A stretch of DNA of 64,000 bases from Lolium rigidum (GCF_022539505.1 NC_061513.1:352203696-352267695); one strand, 5' to 3'; positions 34,401 to 47,158 are shown, counted from the stretch's first letter. The notes: generated from the letters alone by a model not told the origin. Numbers and translations: made by a program.

Positions 34401-37400
34401 TATATGACATAATAAGACTATATGCTTTTGTTTTTCATTTTTCTGTTTTTTTTAATTTGATGCCCATTTGAATCTTTTGGTCAAATCCTAGGTTTGACAA
34501 AGATTTAAACAAGTTTAAAATATGAAAATGAAAAGGTAAGCATGGATCCTTCTTAGTCACTCTAAATTAAAGCTTTTGGGAGGTTCTTGAAATTTCCATG
34601 TTTGAAACCCAAAACCACTTCTCTTCATGATTGACTTCATAAGACAGAGTTTAGGGGTAGATATATACATGAGTTGTCTAGTTTGAATATGTCTAGACCT
34701 TGTTTATCAACTTTAATGCTTACTATATATATGACATAAGAATGCTATGTGCATTGGTTTTTCATTCTTTTGTTTTTTTTCTGAATTTGTATGCCCATTT
34801 GAATCTTGGTCAAATCCTAGGCGGTTTGACCAAGATATAAACAAGTTTAAAACATGAAAATGAAAAGGGGAGTTTGTATCCTTCTTAGTCACTCTAAAAT
34901 GAAGCTTTTGGGATGTTCTTGAAATTTCCATGTTTGAAACCCAAAACGACTTCTCTTCATGCTAGACTTCATAAGATCGACAGGGGTATAGATACACATG
35001 ATTTGTATGGTTTGGGTATATCTAGACCTTATTTATCAACGTGAATGCGCGCTTACGATATGACATAAGAAGACTATGTGATTTGGTTTTTCATTTTTCT
35101 GTTTTTTTTTAATTTTGTGCCCACCCATTTGTATCTTGGTCAAATCCTAGGTTTGATAATGATTTAAACATGTTTAATACATGAAAATGAAAAGGGAAGC
35201 ATCGATCCTTCTTAGTCACTCTAAAATGAAGCTTTTGGGAGGTTTTTGAAATTTCCATGTTTGAAACCCAAAACCACTTCTCTTCATGCTTGACTTCATA
35301 AGACAGAGTTTAGGGTTAGGGGTTAGATACATGATTTGTATGGTTTTAATATGTCCAAACCTTGTTTATCAACTTCAATATGCTTACTATATGACATAAG
35401 AAGACTATGTACTTTGGTTTTCATTTTTCTGATTTTTTTATTTTTCTGCCCATTTGAATCTTGGTCAAATCCTAGGGTTTACCATGATTTAAACAAGTTT
35501 ATAACATGAATTGAAAAGGTAAGCATGGATCCTTCTTAGTCACTCTAAAATGAAGCTTTTGGGATGTGTGTCCTTGAAATTTCCATGTTTGAAACCCAAA
35601 ACGACTTCTCTTCATGCTAGACTTCATAAGATCGACCGAGTTTAGGGTTAGGGGTAGATACATGATTTGTATGGCTTCAATATGTCCAAACCTTGTTAAT
35701 TTATCAACTTGAATGCTTGCTATATGACATACGAAGACTATATGCTTTGGTTTTTCATTTTTATGATTTTTTAAGAATTTTATGCCCATTTGAATCTTTT
35801 GGTCAATCCTAGGTTTGACAAAGATTTAAACAAGTTCAAAATATGAAAATGAAAAGGTAAGCATGGATCCTTCTTAGTCACTCTAAAATAAAGCTTTTGG
35901 GAGGTTCTTGAAATTTCCATGTTTGAAACCCAAAACCACTTCTCTTCATGATTGACTTCATAAGACGGAGTTTAGGGTTAGGGGTAGATATATACATGAG
36001 TTGTCTGGTTTGAATATGTTTAGACCTTGTTTATCAACTTTAATGCTTACTATATATATGACATAAGAATGCTATGTGCATTGGTTTTTGATTTTTTTTT
36101 CTGAATTTGTATGCCCATTTGAATCTTGGTCAAATCCTAGGCGGTTTGACCAAGATTTAAACAAGTTTAAAACATGAAAATGAAAAGGGAAGTTTGTATC
36201 CTTATTAGTCACTCTAAAATGAAGCTTTTGGGATGTTCTTAAAATTTCCATGCCATGTTTGAAACCCAAAACGACTTCTCTTCATGCTAGACTTCATAAG
36301 ATCGACAGGGGTAGATACATGATTTGTGTGGTTTGGATATATCTAGACCTTGTTTATCAACTTTAATGCTTACGATATGACATATAAGAAGACTATGTGA
36401 TTTGGTTTTTCATTTTTTATGATTTTTTTGAATTTTGGGCCCACCCATTTGTATGTTTGTCAAATCCTAGGTTTGATAATGATTTAAACAAGTTTAAAAT
36501 ATGAAATGCAAAGGTAAGCATGGATCCTTATTAGTCACTCTAAAATGAAGCTTTTGCAGGGAGGTTTTTAAAATTTCCATGTTTGAAACCCAAAACCACT
36601 TCTCTTCAAGCTTGACTTCATAAGACAGAGTTTAGTTTTAGGGGGTAGATACATGATTTGTATGGTTTGAATGTGTCCAAACCTTGTTAATTCATCAACT
36701 TGAATGCTTACTATACGACATAAGAAGACTATATGCTTTTGTTTTTCATTTTTCTGTTTTTTTTTAATTTGATGCCCATTTGAATCTTTTGGTCAAATCC
36801 TAGGTTTGACAAAGATTTAAACAAGTTTAAAATATGAAAATGAAAAGGTAAGCATGGATCCTTCTTAGTCACTCTAAATTAAAGCTTTTGGGAGGTTCTT
36901 GAAATTTCCATGTTTGAAACCCAAAACCACTTCTCTTCATGATTGACTTCATAAGACAGAGTTTAGGGGTAGATATATACATGAGTTGTCTAGTTTGAAT
37001 ATGTCTAGACCTTGTTTATCAACTTTAATGCTTACTATATATATGACATAAGAATGCTATGTGCATTGGTTTTTCATTCTTTTGTTTTTTTTCTGAATTT
37101 GTATGCCCATTTGAATCTTGGTCAAATCCTAGGCGGTTTGACCAAGATATAAACAAGTTTAAAACATGAAAATGAAAAGGGGAGTTTGTATCCTTCTTAG
37201 TCACTCTAAAATGAAGCTTTTGGGATGTTTTTGAAATTTCCATGTTTGAAACCCAAAACGACTTCTCTTCATGCTAGACTTCATAAGATTTACAGGGGTA
37301 TAGATACACATGATTTGTATGGTTTGGGTATATCTAGACCTTGTTTATCAACGTGAATGCGCGCTTACGATATGACATAAGAAGACTATGTGATTTGGTT

Positions 37401-39997
37401 TTTCATTTTTCTGTTTTTTTTTTGAATTTTGTGCCCACCCATTTGTATCTTGGTCAAATCCTAGGTTTGATAATGATTTAAACATGTTTAATACATGAAA
37501 ATGAAAAGGGAAGCATCGATCCTTCTTAGTCACTCTAAAATGAATCTTTTGGGAGGTTTTTGAAATTTCCATGTTTGAAACCCAAAACCACTTCTCTTCA
37601 TGCTTGACTTCATAAGACAGAGTTTAGGGTTAGGGGTTAGATACATGATTTGTATGGTTTTAATATGTCCAAACCTTGTTTATCAACTTCAATATGCTTA
37701 CTATATGACATAAGAAGACTATGTACTTTGGTTTTTCATTTTTCTGATTTTTTTATTTTTCTGCCCATTTGAATCTTGGTCAAATCCTAGGGTTGACCAT
37801 GATTTAAACAAGTTTATAACATGAATTGAAAAGGTAAGCATGGATCCTTCTTAGTCACTCTAAAATGAAGCTTTTGGGATGTGTGTCCTTGAAATTTCCA
37901 TGTTTGAAACCCAAAACGACTTCTCTTCATGCTAGACTTCATAAGATCGACCGAGTTTAGGGTTAGGGGTAGATACATGATTTGTATGGCTTCAATATGT
38001 CCAAACCTTGTTAATTTATCAACTTGAATGCTTGCTATATGACATACGAAGACTATATGCTTTGGTTTTTCATTTTTATGATTTTTTATGAATTTTATGC
38101 CCATTTGAATCTTTTGGTCAATCCTAGGTTTGACAAAGATTTAAACAAGTTCAAAATATGAAAATGAAAAGGTAAGCATGGATCCTTCTTAGTCACTCTA
38201 AAATAAAGCTTTTGGGAGGTTCTTGAAATTTCCATGTTTGAAACCCAAAACCACTTCTCTTCATGATTGACTTCATAAGACAGAGTTTAGGGTTAGGGGT
38301 AGATATATACATGAGTTGTCTGGTTTGAATATGTCTAGACCTTGTTTATCAACTTTAATGCTTACTATATATATGACATAAGAATGCTATGTGCATTGGT
38401 TTTTGATTTTTTTTCTGAATTTGTATGCCCATTTGAATCTTGGTCAAATCCTAGGCGGTTTGACCAAGATTTAAACAAGTTTAAAACATGAAAATGAAAA
38501 GGGAAGTTTGTATCCTTATTAGTCACTCTAAAATGAAGCTTTTGGGATGTTCTTAAAATTTCCATGCCATGTTTGAAACCCAAAACGACTTCTCTTCATG
38601 CTAGACTTCATAAGATCGACAGGGGTAGATACATGATTTGTGTGGTTTGGATATATCTAGACCTTGTTTATCAACTTTAATGCTTACGATATGACATATA
38701 AGAAGACTATGTGATTTGGTTTTTCATTTTTTATGATTTTTTTGAATTTTGGGCCCACCCATTTGTATGTTTGTCAAATCCTAGGTTTGATAATGATTTA
38801 AACAAGTTTAAAATAAGAAATGCAAAGGTAAGCATGGATCCTTATTAGTCACTCTAAAATGAAGCTTTTGGGAGGAGGTTTTTAAAATTTCCATGTTTGA
38901 AACCCAAAACCACTTCTCTTCAAGCTTGACTTCATAAGACAGAGTTTAGAGTTAGGGGTAGATACATGATTTGTATGGTTTGAATATGTCCAAACCTTGT
39001 TAATTCATCAACTTGAATGCTTACTATATGACATAATAAGACTATATGCTTTTGTTTTTCATTTTTCTGTTTTTTTTAATTTTATGCCCATTTGAATCTT
39101 TTGGTCAAATCCTAGGTTTGACAAAGATTTAAACAAGTTTAAAATATGAAAATGAAAAGGTAAGCATGGATCCTTCTTAGTCACTCTAAATTAAAGCTTT
39201 TGGGAGGTTCTTGAAATTTCCATGTTTGAAACCCAAAACCACTTCTCTTCATGATTGACTTCATAAGACAGAGTTTAGGGTTAGGGGTAGATATATACAT
39301 GAGTTGTCTAGTTTGAATATGTCTAGACCTTGTTTATCAACTTTAATGCTTACTATATATATGACATAAGAATGTTATGTGCATTGGTTTTTCATTCTTT
39401 TGTTTTTTTTTCTGAATTTGTATGCCCATTTGAATCTTGGTCAAATCCTAGGCGGTTTGACCAAGATATAAACAAGTTTAAAACATGAAAATGAAAAGGG
39501 GAGTTTGTATCCTTCTTAGTCACTCTAAAATGAAGCTTTTGGGATGTTCTTGAAATTTCCATGTTTGAAACCCAAAACGACTTCTCTTCATGCTAGACTT
39601 CATAAGATCGACAGGGGTATAGATACACATGATTTGTATGGTTTGGGTATATCTAGACCTTGTTTATCAACGTGAATGCGCGCTTACGATATGACATAAG
39701 AAGACTATGTGATTTGGTTTTTCATTTTTCTGTTTTTTTTTTGAATTTTGTGCCCACCCATTTGTATCTTGGTCAAATCCTAGGTTTGATAATGATTTAA
39801 ACATGTTTAATACATGAAAATGAAAAGGTAAGCATCGATCCTTCTTAGTCACTCTAAAATGAAGCTTTTGGGAGGTTTTTGAAATTTCCATGTTTGAAAC
39901 CCAAAACCACTTCTCTTCATGCTTGACTTCATAAGACAGAGTTTAAGGTTAGGGGTTAGATACATGATTTGTATGGTTTTAATATGTCCAAACCTTG
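28406..39997. repeat. Tandem satellite, ~331-bp monomer, about 35 copies
   Basis: The anchor GGATCCTTCTTAGTCACTC or a close variant recurs from 28590 to 39834, 35 times, at a mean spacing near 331 bp. Each monomer holds a T-rich run, the block TTTGGGATGTTCTTGAAATT and, in most, TTTAGGGTTAGGGG. From about 31.9 kb the copies form a higher-order repeat of seven monomers (~2.31 kb): near-identical segments start at 33190, 35499 and 37814. The array runs into gap 2, so its true length is unknown. Minus-strand frames of 65-101 aa inside it are repeat by-products, not genes. A monomer of twice the nucleosome repeat fits a subtelomeric or other heterochromatic satellite. Confidence 0.93.
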
Positions 39998-40097
39998 NNN
40001 NNNNNNNNNNNNNNNNNNNNNNNNNNNNNNNNNNNNNNNNNNNNNNNNNNNNNNNNNNNNNNNNNNNNNNNNNNNNNNNNNNNNNNNNNNNNNNNNN
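39998..40097. other. Scaffold gap 2 (100 N)
   Basis: Exactly 100 N between the satellite and LTR fragment G; the flanks do not connect. Confidence 0.98.
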
Positions 40098-41032
40098 CGA
40101 TGAGCTGCTAGGGTTTCTGGCTGTGAAAAGGTTTTATATGATCCCTTGTTGGCTCTTCTGGTCGACAGCTTGGCCTGGTCATCTTGGTGACTCTCCCCTG
40201 GTCTGTGTGTGCTGTTGAGCATGCACGCTGCCTGGCGAGCAGTGTGGCTGTGTGTGTGTGCACCTGATGCTCTGAACTTGGTTTTGGAGAGGATCAGCTC
40301 GGCAGCCTGATCATATCCCCTCCATTTGCTTTATTTGTTAACCTGCCAAGTGGCTTTGCCACTTGGCTTACTTCTGTTTTTGGCTTTGATTTGTGCAGGG
40401 ATCCTCAATTGAGCAAAATGGACATTGAATTCATCATATACAAGATCAAGTGAAGATGATCTTGTAGAATTTAGACTAGGATATTAACTTGTAATTTTTT
40501 CTTTATTTTCCTTTCTTCTATTCTGCCCATTTATGTAAGGTGTTGTATTATTCTTTTATTTCACTTATGAATATTGTAATGACATTGTAATGTGTGTGAT
40601 TATCAATAAAGCTCAAAGTTTTCTCTAATGAGCTTTATATATTAATTGTTCTATTTATATCTTGATTATTAAAGATTGTTTATTAAATTATCTCAAGTTT
40701 GAATTATAAGATAATAACTTGATGTTTGAATTTGAAATTCAAATTCAAATTTGGTTTGAGCTTGATCAACCATCTTAACTTAGGATTCAATGATGCAACT
40801 TAAATTGGTGATTCAAACTCTCCCTCTCAACTCAAAACCCTAATCTAGTTAAGTGAGATGCAAGTTTGTCGCACCCTCGAAACCCTAACCCTGTAAGGTG
40901 TCGAGAGAGAAACTTGTTCCCCTTCGATGCAGTTTTTGTTTAAAAGCGCGAAATTTCCCCAGAATTTTCTATGCAATGCACATCCCTTTCTAAAATCTAC
41001 CCCTCGATCGTCTCTAAACCTGGGATATTACA
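40098..41032 (-). repeat. LTR fragment G
   Basis: Read leftwards from 41032 it starts TGTAATATCCCAGGTTTAG, a typical LTR start. It abuts D2's LTR at 41033, where GTGGG (41033-41037) would be the TSD. The other end is cut by gap 2. No coding is seen in 935 bp. It is probably the first LTR of an element inserted in D2's LTR, with the body lost in the gap. Confidence 0.65.
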
Positions 41033-41228
41033 GTGGGCGTGCACCAAACCGTGCACGAGTAAGATTCTAACTTCTAAACTAAGATGCGATCTAATATGTT
41101 ACAGATACATGGGCAAACAAGCCCAACTTGGTAAAAAAGGCCGATTCACGTATTCCTTCTATATATATTTCTTCAAGTCCATCTTGATAGCGGCCCACCT
41201 CTGACTCGGTCAAATGCTGGTGATAACA
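41033..41228 (-). repeat. Element D2 3' LTR fragment
   Basis: Corresponds to 46963-47158 of the right LTR, ending TGATAACA; the other ~970 bp are missing. Confidence 0.85.
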
Positions 41229-41502
41229 CATGCCCCCCTGGTTTTGGAAATGACATTTCCAAAATCATTATGCTCTTCTTTTGTCGGGTCATGTCGTGCC
41301 AGAACCGTTGCAGTATCCGTCATCATGATGCCCTGCCTTCTCAACTTCTCCGCGTGACCTGGCAGTTTTTTTTTAGGCACCACTTCCTTGGAAACTGCTG
41401 TGGCATTGAACTTCCACTATACCCCCTTTTATTTAACCGCTCCGCACAGTTTATCCCTGCATCTTCTTCGCATTAGCACTCCAAAAGCCCTCCTGCGCCA
41501 CC

Positions 41503-41997
41503 ATGTCCTCTTCCTCCTCTACTTCATCGGACCTTTCCGCCCAGTCCTCTTCGTCTCGTGAGCCGACGCCGGAGCCGAACCCAGCGGAGGTCCACGCAGC
41601 CATCACCCGCCGCGCCATTGCGGCCGGGGAGGAGTCTAGCCATGACTTCTCCCTTTGGTCAGAGGACGACAAGTCCTTGACCGACGGGGAAAGCGACCTC
41701 CGCTTCCTCGCCGATGGGACAACGGAGGAGGAGAGCGACGACGAACGCTTCTCCTGTGACTTCCCCTCTCCCGAGGAGGAGGAGGAGGACGACACCTCTT
41801 CCGACGAGCCCCCGGCCAAGCGGTTCTGCCCTTGGCCGGGAAACCTCAGCGACTTCGACAGTGACGATGACGACGCTGACGAAGAAGACGAGGACAACGA
41901 GGGCCCGGTCGGCGGCCATTGGAGCGACGACGAGCCTGCCGGGAGTAGCGCCGACAGCGGTGACGACGGCGACGGCGAGGGCAGCGACGGCCCGTAG
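41503..41997 (+). CDS. Antisense acidic Ser-rich protein gene of D2 (intact)
   Basis: A 164-aa open frame on the strand opposite to gag, 275 bp inside the 3' LTR. Start MSSSSSTSSDLSAQSSSSRE at 41503 in the context GCGCCACCATG; TATA-like TTTTATTTAACC ~70 bp upstream. Residues 1-25 are Ser-rich. About 45-65 contain LWSEDDKSLTDGE. About 85-105 are an acidic run. PPAKRF follows, then a long Asp/Glu tail ending EGSDGP and TAG. AATGAA occurs about 100 bp downstream. The homologous frame in D (21075-21531) keeps all landmarks, so the gene is a stable part of this family and not a chance frame. Length and composition suggest a small disordered nuclear protein; the activity is unknown. No Gag or Pol similarity seen. 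Confidence 0.72.
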   Translation: MSSSSSTSSDLSAQSSSSREPTPEPNPAEVHAAITRRAIAAGEESSHDFSLWSEDDKSLTDGESDLRFLADGTTEEESDDERFSCDFPSPEEEEEDDTSSDEPPAKRFCPWPGNLSDFDSDDDDADEEDEDNEGPVGGHWSDDEPAGSSADSGDDGDGEGSDGP

Positions 41998-43223
41998 ATA
42001 GGACATCTAGCATAAAACCAGTAGCAGTAGGTGGGGCCATGTATCCCCTAGTGCTTCCTTCTGGGAGCAATCAGCTCCTTATGTAAGAAATCTATCAATG
42101 AAGAATTTTCCCCAATCTGAGTTTGCCGATTCCTTTTAGCTTATCTTAGCCGATTTCCTCTCATACTGATCTTGCCGATTCGTCCCCTTTGCCAATGCGC
42201 AACGAGCCGATAGCAACGCATCGGTCCCTCGACATTTACCCTTCCATTCTTCAACTGGTGATTCTCTTTCCGGTAGATACTGTGGGATTTCCAAGAGAAC
42301 CCTTAAATTTCTTCCACCGGTTTCAGCGATCCCTCTTAGCGAGCGCTTATTATTTTGTGAAGAAGGTTGCAACGAAGATCAGCCGATGGTACCCCAATCG
42401 GTTCCTCAATAGAGCATCTACCAGGCCTGTTGCCCCCCGAGTCTCAGCCAAGGCAAAACAGAGACGAGGATACGCAAATTAGCTGTATGGACCTGGGCTT
42501 GATTATGTCTGAGGGAGCTTCTTATGCAGAGCCAGCCGATTTGAACATAAATCGGCTTCTCAGAGCCGAGAGCCTTCAAGGTGAGCTGCCCCCCGAGCTT
42601 CTTCAGTTCTTCCTGTACCTTGCCGACTAGATCAGCTCCTTTCCTTTGGTGGATCTAATGCAATCCATCCTTGACCTGATCTGTACGTCCAGGCTGCTCT
42701 TGGCATTGTTCTTGAAGAGAGGATCCGAGCCCTTAAACTACTCCATTGAGGAGTTCTTCCATTAAAATCTCCCTTCGTGCTCCATTGACCCTCTGATCGT
42801 AACAATTATTCCTCTTGAGTCGATGGCCATGCATCGGCTTGTATATCCTTAAGTCGATGTCTGCTGCATCGGCTGTGCTCAAAAGTTTTCGAATTTTCAG
42901 AATTTTTTACGGCCGACTTGCGCATCGGCCCCCATACTTCAATACTCATTACCAAAGAATGAGACACTTCACTGCATATCCTCGTGTTTTATCCACCTGG
43001 GTGCCCCCCCGAGCCGATTCTGTCAAGAGAATTGATGGTATCGGCTCTATTGGAAAACATGTTGAACCCAGGCAGGATGGTTGGTGAGGATAATTTTGGC
43101 CGATTGCCGGAATCGGCCTCCACGTTGCTTGCTCGGTGAAGGTTTTGTAATGTCCCTTCATAAATTTTTTGGGGCCGATCACAAGGATCAGCCTCGTCAC
43201 GTTTGTTTATTGACATGCTCTTG
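41998..43223. repeat. Motif-rich spacer of D2
   Basis: Homologous to 21532-22744 of D, with the same AGCCGAT/ATCGGCT density. No coding supported. Confidence 0.6.
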
Positions 43224-45972
43224 CTACTCGTTCAGGCCGGTAGATAAAACCAGCCCAATCTCTGACTTCATCATGTTGGTGCGCTTGCTATCGCCCACCT
43301 TGGGTGCATCGTGTAATCGTGGAGCGCTGAGCTTCGTCGGAAGAACGAGCACCATGTTTGTGCCAGCCGATGTTTCATCATCGGCTTTCCTTTGCTTGGG
43401 GCGCCACTCCATTTTCCGTGGACGACCCTCTTCATCCAGGGTTCGCTGAACCTTCGCAGCCAGATCAGGCCTTGCCTTCCTCAATGTACGCAAGTATAAC
43501 CTCTCGGCTTCTTCCGAGCCGCGCAATCGTTGAACCCTGCGTTTCTGGGAACGGCTGAGTCCATCAGGGCACCACCTTGGCCGGTGATACCTGTCTTCTT
43601 CTTCTCCCTCGTCTTCTGAATCTTCGAGATCTCTCAACCGAGGGGACTCAGCTCGTTTGCTCTGTGGCGGGAGAGGTCCTAAGCGCTCGAACACGGACAC
43701 GTTGGCTGCCTCCTTCTTCTTCCGGTTGCATTCTGGGCAATTGCCGATTGTTGGCAATCGGCTCATTCCTGAATCCCAGCAGTGCCTGAAGAAAGGACAA
43801 TCCCAGTGCCTGTCCTCGTCGTCTCGCTCCCTTGCCTTTCCCTTGGCACAACGCTCGTGCTCCTCCTCATCGCGATTATGCCGACGATGTCTTCTGGCTT
43901 CTCTAGCCAGACGATCTCTTTCATCATCATCGCTGGACCGTCGGCGCTGGTCGTACTGACTCACATACTTGTTGAGGAGGTGATCAGAGAGAGGTCGCTG
44001 ATATCTTATGTTCTTCACTTCTCCCTCTGTAACGTAGCGCTTGCCATCTTGGCGGAGCCGATCGCGTGGAGCGGCTTCCTCTCGTATCTTTGCTATGAGA
44101 GCAGCTGCCCTCATCTCCATCCTTGCCGGCGTGGTGTCCAAGATCTACCATGTTGATTTTGCACGAGAAATCCGGCTGGCATCCTCCGTGGTAAGTATAC
44201 TCCACCATGTTTACGGCGGGGAAGGGTGTGTGTCGACCTTCATGGCGTACTGGTTAAAAATCAACCGTCCATTTTCTATCGCCATTTGGATCTGTTGCCG
44301 CCACACCCTGCAGTCGTTGGTGGTGTGGGAGAACGTGTTATGCCATTTGCAGTATGGCTTTCCGTTCAGCTCCTGCGCCGTGGGGATCTTGTGGCCTTCG
44401 GGTACCTTTATATGCTTCTCCGTGAGTAAGAGATCGAAAATCTGCTCAGTCTTGGTCACGTCGAAGTCGAACCCTTTTGGAGGGCCTTGTGGCTTCACCC
44501 ATTTGCAGGTCACGGGGCCTGTCGCTCGAGTCCATTCAGCCACTCGCTATCTCCCGATCTCCCGCGAGCACCTTCATCCTCGTCCGCCTCAACCAGGGTC
44601 ACCGCACGCTTGAATTTGTCCTGGTAAACATCCGGGTGGCGCTGCTCATATGCCGACAGCTTTCGCACCATGTGCGCCAATGAAGGGTAGTCTCGCTTGG
44701 GAGGCCACGTCCTTGATTGATGATGAGAGACCCACCACCGCCAACTCGACTGCGGCTTGTGCACTTATATGAGCCGAAAAGCATCGGTTCCTAATGGTCC
44801 GGAAGCGCTGGACGTATTCCGACACTCGTTTCCCCGCGCTTCGTCGTACTTGCGCTAGATCGGCAATGCCAACATCGGAAGCCTCCGAGTGATACCGCTC
44901 ATGGAACTGCTCTTCCAACCGCTTCCAAGTCTGGATGGAGTTCGGTGGCAGCGATGTGTACCACGCGAAAGCCGATCCTCGTGAGGGATCGTGCGAAGAA
45001 CCTCACGCGCAACTCGTCTGACGCTGAGATCGTGCCCAGCTGTGCCAAATACCGGCTCACATGCTCGATGGAGCTGGAACCATCTGATCCACTAAACTTT
45101 GTGAAGTCCGGGAGCCGATATTTGGGTGGTAGCGGGATCAGCTCGTAGTCGTTGGGGTACGGCTTGGTGTAGCCGAACGTCTTCCTTTTCGGCATCATGC
45201 CGAACTGATCTTTCAGAATTGCACAAATCTGATCCGCTGTGATGGCTGAAGGTGTCGAACCCTGAAGATTCGCCGGGGTGGCATACTTAACCAGCCATGC
45301 TTGCTTTTCCGGTTCTAAGCCAACTGCAGGAGCTGGGCTTTGGAGGTTTGTCGGGGTGGCGTACTTAGCCAGCCACGATTGCTTCGCAGGATCGGCTCCT
45401 GACGTTCCTCCTGCCGTTCCAGAGGCCCCTGATATTGCAGCCTGGTTCGAGAGTGCCCAGGCGTTGCGGTCCGGTACGTATGCGCACGCGTATCCGTGCG
45501 GGATCTCCTTGGGTGCCTCAGGTAGGAATTGGTAGTCACTAGGATCACCACCAATCTTGTAGACGACGTATGCCGATGAGTTCGGCAGTTCCGGTGCTGC
45601 CCATGCGAACGGCTGGGGCTGGAGCGGCATCTCTCCCTTGAAAGTCCCCAGAGCTGGTCCCGAAGGAGAATACCGGTGGCTCATGATTTCCTGGACCATG
45701 TAGTTGATCTCCTGCCGCAGCGACCTGGTGCGTTCTTCTGACGGGGTGGATAGATCCACTCCATCGAGTGCGCCTTCAGGTGTGAACCCCTTCCACCTGA
45801 CGCCATGGGAGCGGGTTCGGTGGAAAGAGCCGATGAGTTCGGCTTCGAGGACTGCCTTGATTTCGTCATGTTTCTTCTTGAGCTCATCAGGCAGATCCTC
45901 GTACTTGACCGGAGTGCCTTCCGCCATCTCGGATGTAGATGGCGATGTGGTGGATGTCGAAGGTGGTCCCAC
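43224..45972 (-). pseudogene. Gag of element D2, four frames
   Basis: From right to left: 44899-45972 (357 aa, the complete N-terminal half from MAEGTPVKYEDLPDELKKK to HPDLEAVGRAVP), 44646-44918 (Gag core, EEQFHERYHSEASDVGIAD), 44211-44543 (CKWHNTFSHTTNDC finger) and 43224-44141 (charged tract, CPFFRHCWDSG...CPEC cluster, C-terminus to GLVLSTGLNE). Overlap with D's pieces shows these were one ~900-residue Gag; three indels break it. The C-terminal part is intact here and broken in D, so the two copies decay independently. Confidence 0.82.
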
Positions 45973-45988
45973 CGGGCGTGCCAGAATG

Positions 45989-47158
45989 TGTTGACGTCAG
46001 AAACCCCCTGGCGGGCAGAGACGGGCAACACGGTAGAGCCGGGAACAACTAGGGCTGCGGCTGGCCCCAGTCCCTCAGAGCGACGGCCCGCAAAGCCTCC
46101 TGGTCGCACGCGCCGATGCCAACTGCAAGGGCGTGCCACCTGACCTATACCTGGTCAGGAAGGTGTGGATGATGCCTCACTTAGTTTCCTGCAGGGCACA
46201 CACGTAAACGTTAAATACGAGCCTCGATCGGCTCTCAGGTTATCCCGTGAATCGGCTCAAAGAGCCGATCCACCCATGATTCGGACGAGGTGTCCGAATA
46301 TATGGTGGTCCTGCTTGATCAAGGTAAAGCTAATGAGATCTACGACGATTTAGGGTTTTCACCGCATAATCGGATCATCCTACTCACGATTGGGCCTCGC
46401 GCTCGCGCACGGTGACCGTAAGCCGATCCTAGACAGGGCCTAAAAACCAACACGAGGTTGATCCCCGGAACATCCTTTCTAGGGCTAGCAAACGCCACCC
46501 TACACGCCGCTGGATCCTCCAACCCTTTGTAAGGCCTAACTATTGCGGATATTAAACTAATCCTTGATGAAACAAGGAGCAACCGTAACGGATCAGATCT
46601 ACTAAACTATGATCAAGCGGGGTGCCGCCCCTACACCTAAGATAGGTGTAAGGGCGGCTAGACATGCAAGGGTTGCACTACGACAGCATATGATACGAAG
46701 AACAATGCTAACCCTAACATGTCTAAGATAACTACGTTGCTCGCCATCAAAAAGGCTTCAGTACGAGCAACGCATGAACAACGTGGGCAGGCTTGTGCTG
46801 CCTAGACCGCAAGATGCGATCTAGGCAGCATGGTGCTTACCGGTAGAAACCCTCGAGACGAAGGAGTTGGCGATGCGCCGAGATTTGTTTGTGGTTGAAC
46901 GTTGGTTGTTGTTTATTCCATAAACCCTAGGTACATATTTATAGTCCAGCGGACTTTCTAACGTGGGCGTGCACCAAACCGTGCACGAGTAAGATTCTAA
47001 CTTCTAAACTAAGATGCGATCTAATATGTTACAGATACATGGGCAAACAAGCCCAACTTGGTATAAAAGGCCGATTCACGTATTCCTTCTATATATATTT
47101 CTTCAAGTCCATCTTGATAGCGGCCCACCTCTGACTCGGTCAAATTCTGGTGATAACA
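45989..47158 (-). repeat. Element D2 5' LTR
   Basis: A complete 1170-bp LTR (TG...CA), homologous to D's LTRs with clearly more differences than D's two LTRs show between each other. The primer-site-like TGGCACGCCCGGTGGGAC is just inside. Confidence 0.9.

Larger units (their letters stand above)
41033..47158 (-). mobile_element. Element D2: second gag-only element of the D family
   Basis: The right LTR is complete (45989-47158, 1170 bp). The left LTR is reduced to 196 bp (41033-41228) by the insertion of G plus gap 2. Internal order as in D: polypurine tract GGGGGGCATG (at 41229), antisense acidic gene (41503-41997), motif-rich spacer, gag (43224-45972) and a primer-site-like sequence inside the right LTR. 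No Pol. Its right flank is the CACTA transposon, so D2 sits inside that element. Confidence 0.88.

Noticed and set aside
29889..38104. Recurrent 96-aa minus-strand frames (MGIKFLKNHKNEK...) in the satellite
   Set aside because: They recur with the satellite period, vary by frameshift between monomers and have no gene context; they are by-products of the repeat.
28406..39997. CRISPR-like regular repeat spacing
   Set aside because: The whole ~331-bp monomer is repeated; there are no unique spacers, and this is plant nuclear DNA.
40098..41032. A host gene 3' region (AATAAAG-like signals, AT-rich tail)
   Set aside because: The TGTAATATCCC start abutting D2's LTR exactly, with a candidate TSD, fits an LTR better; no coding is present.
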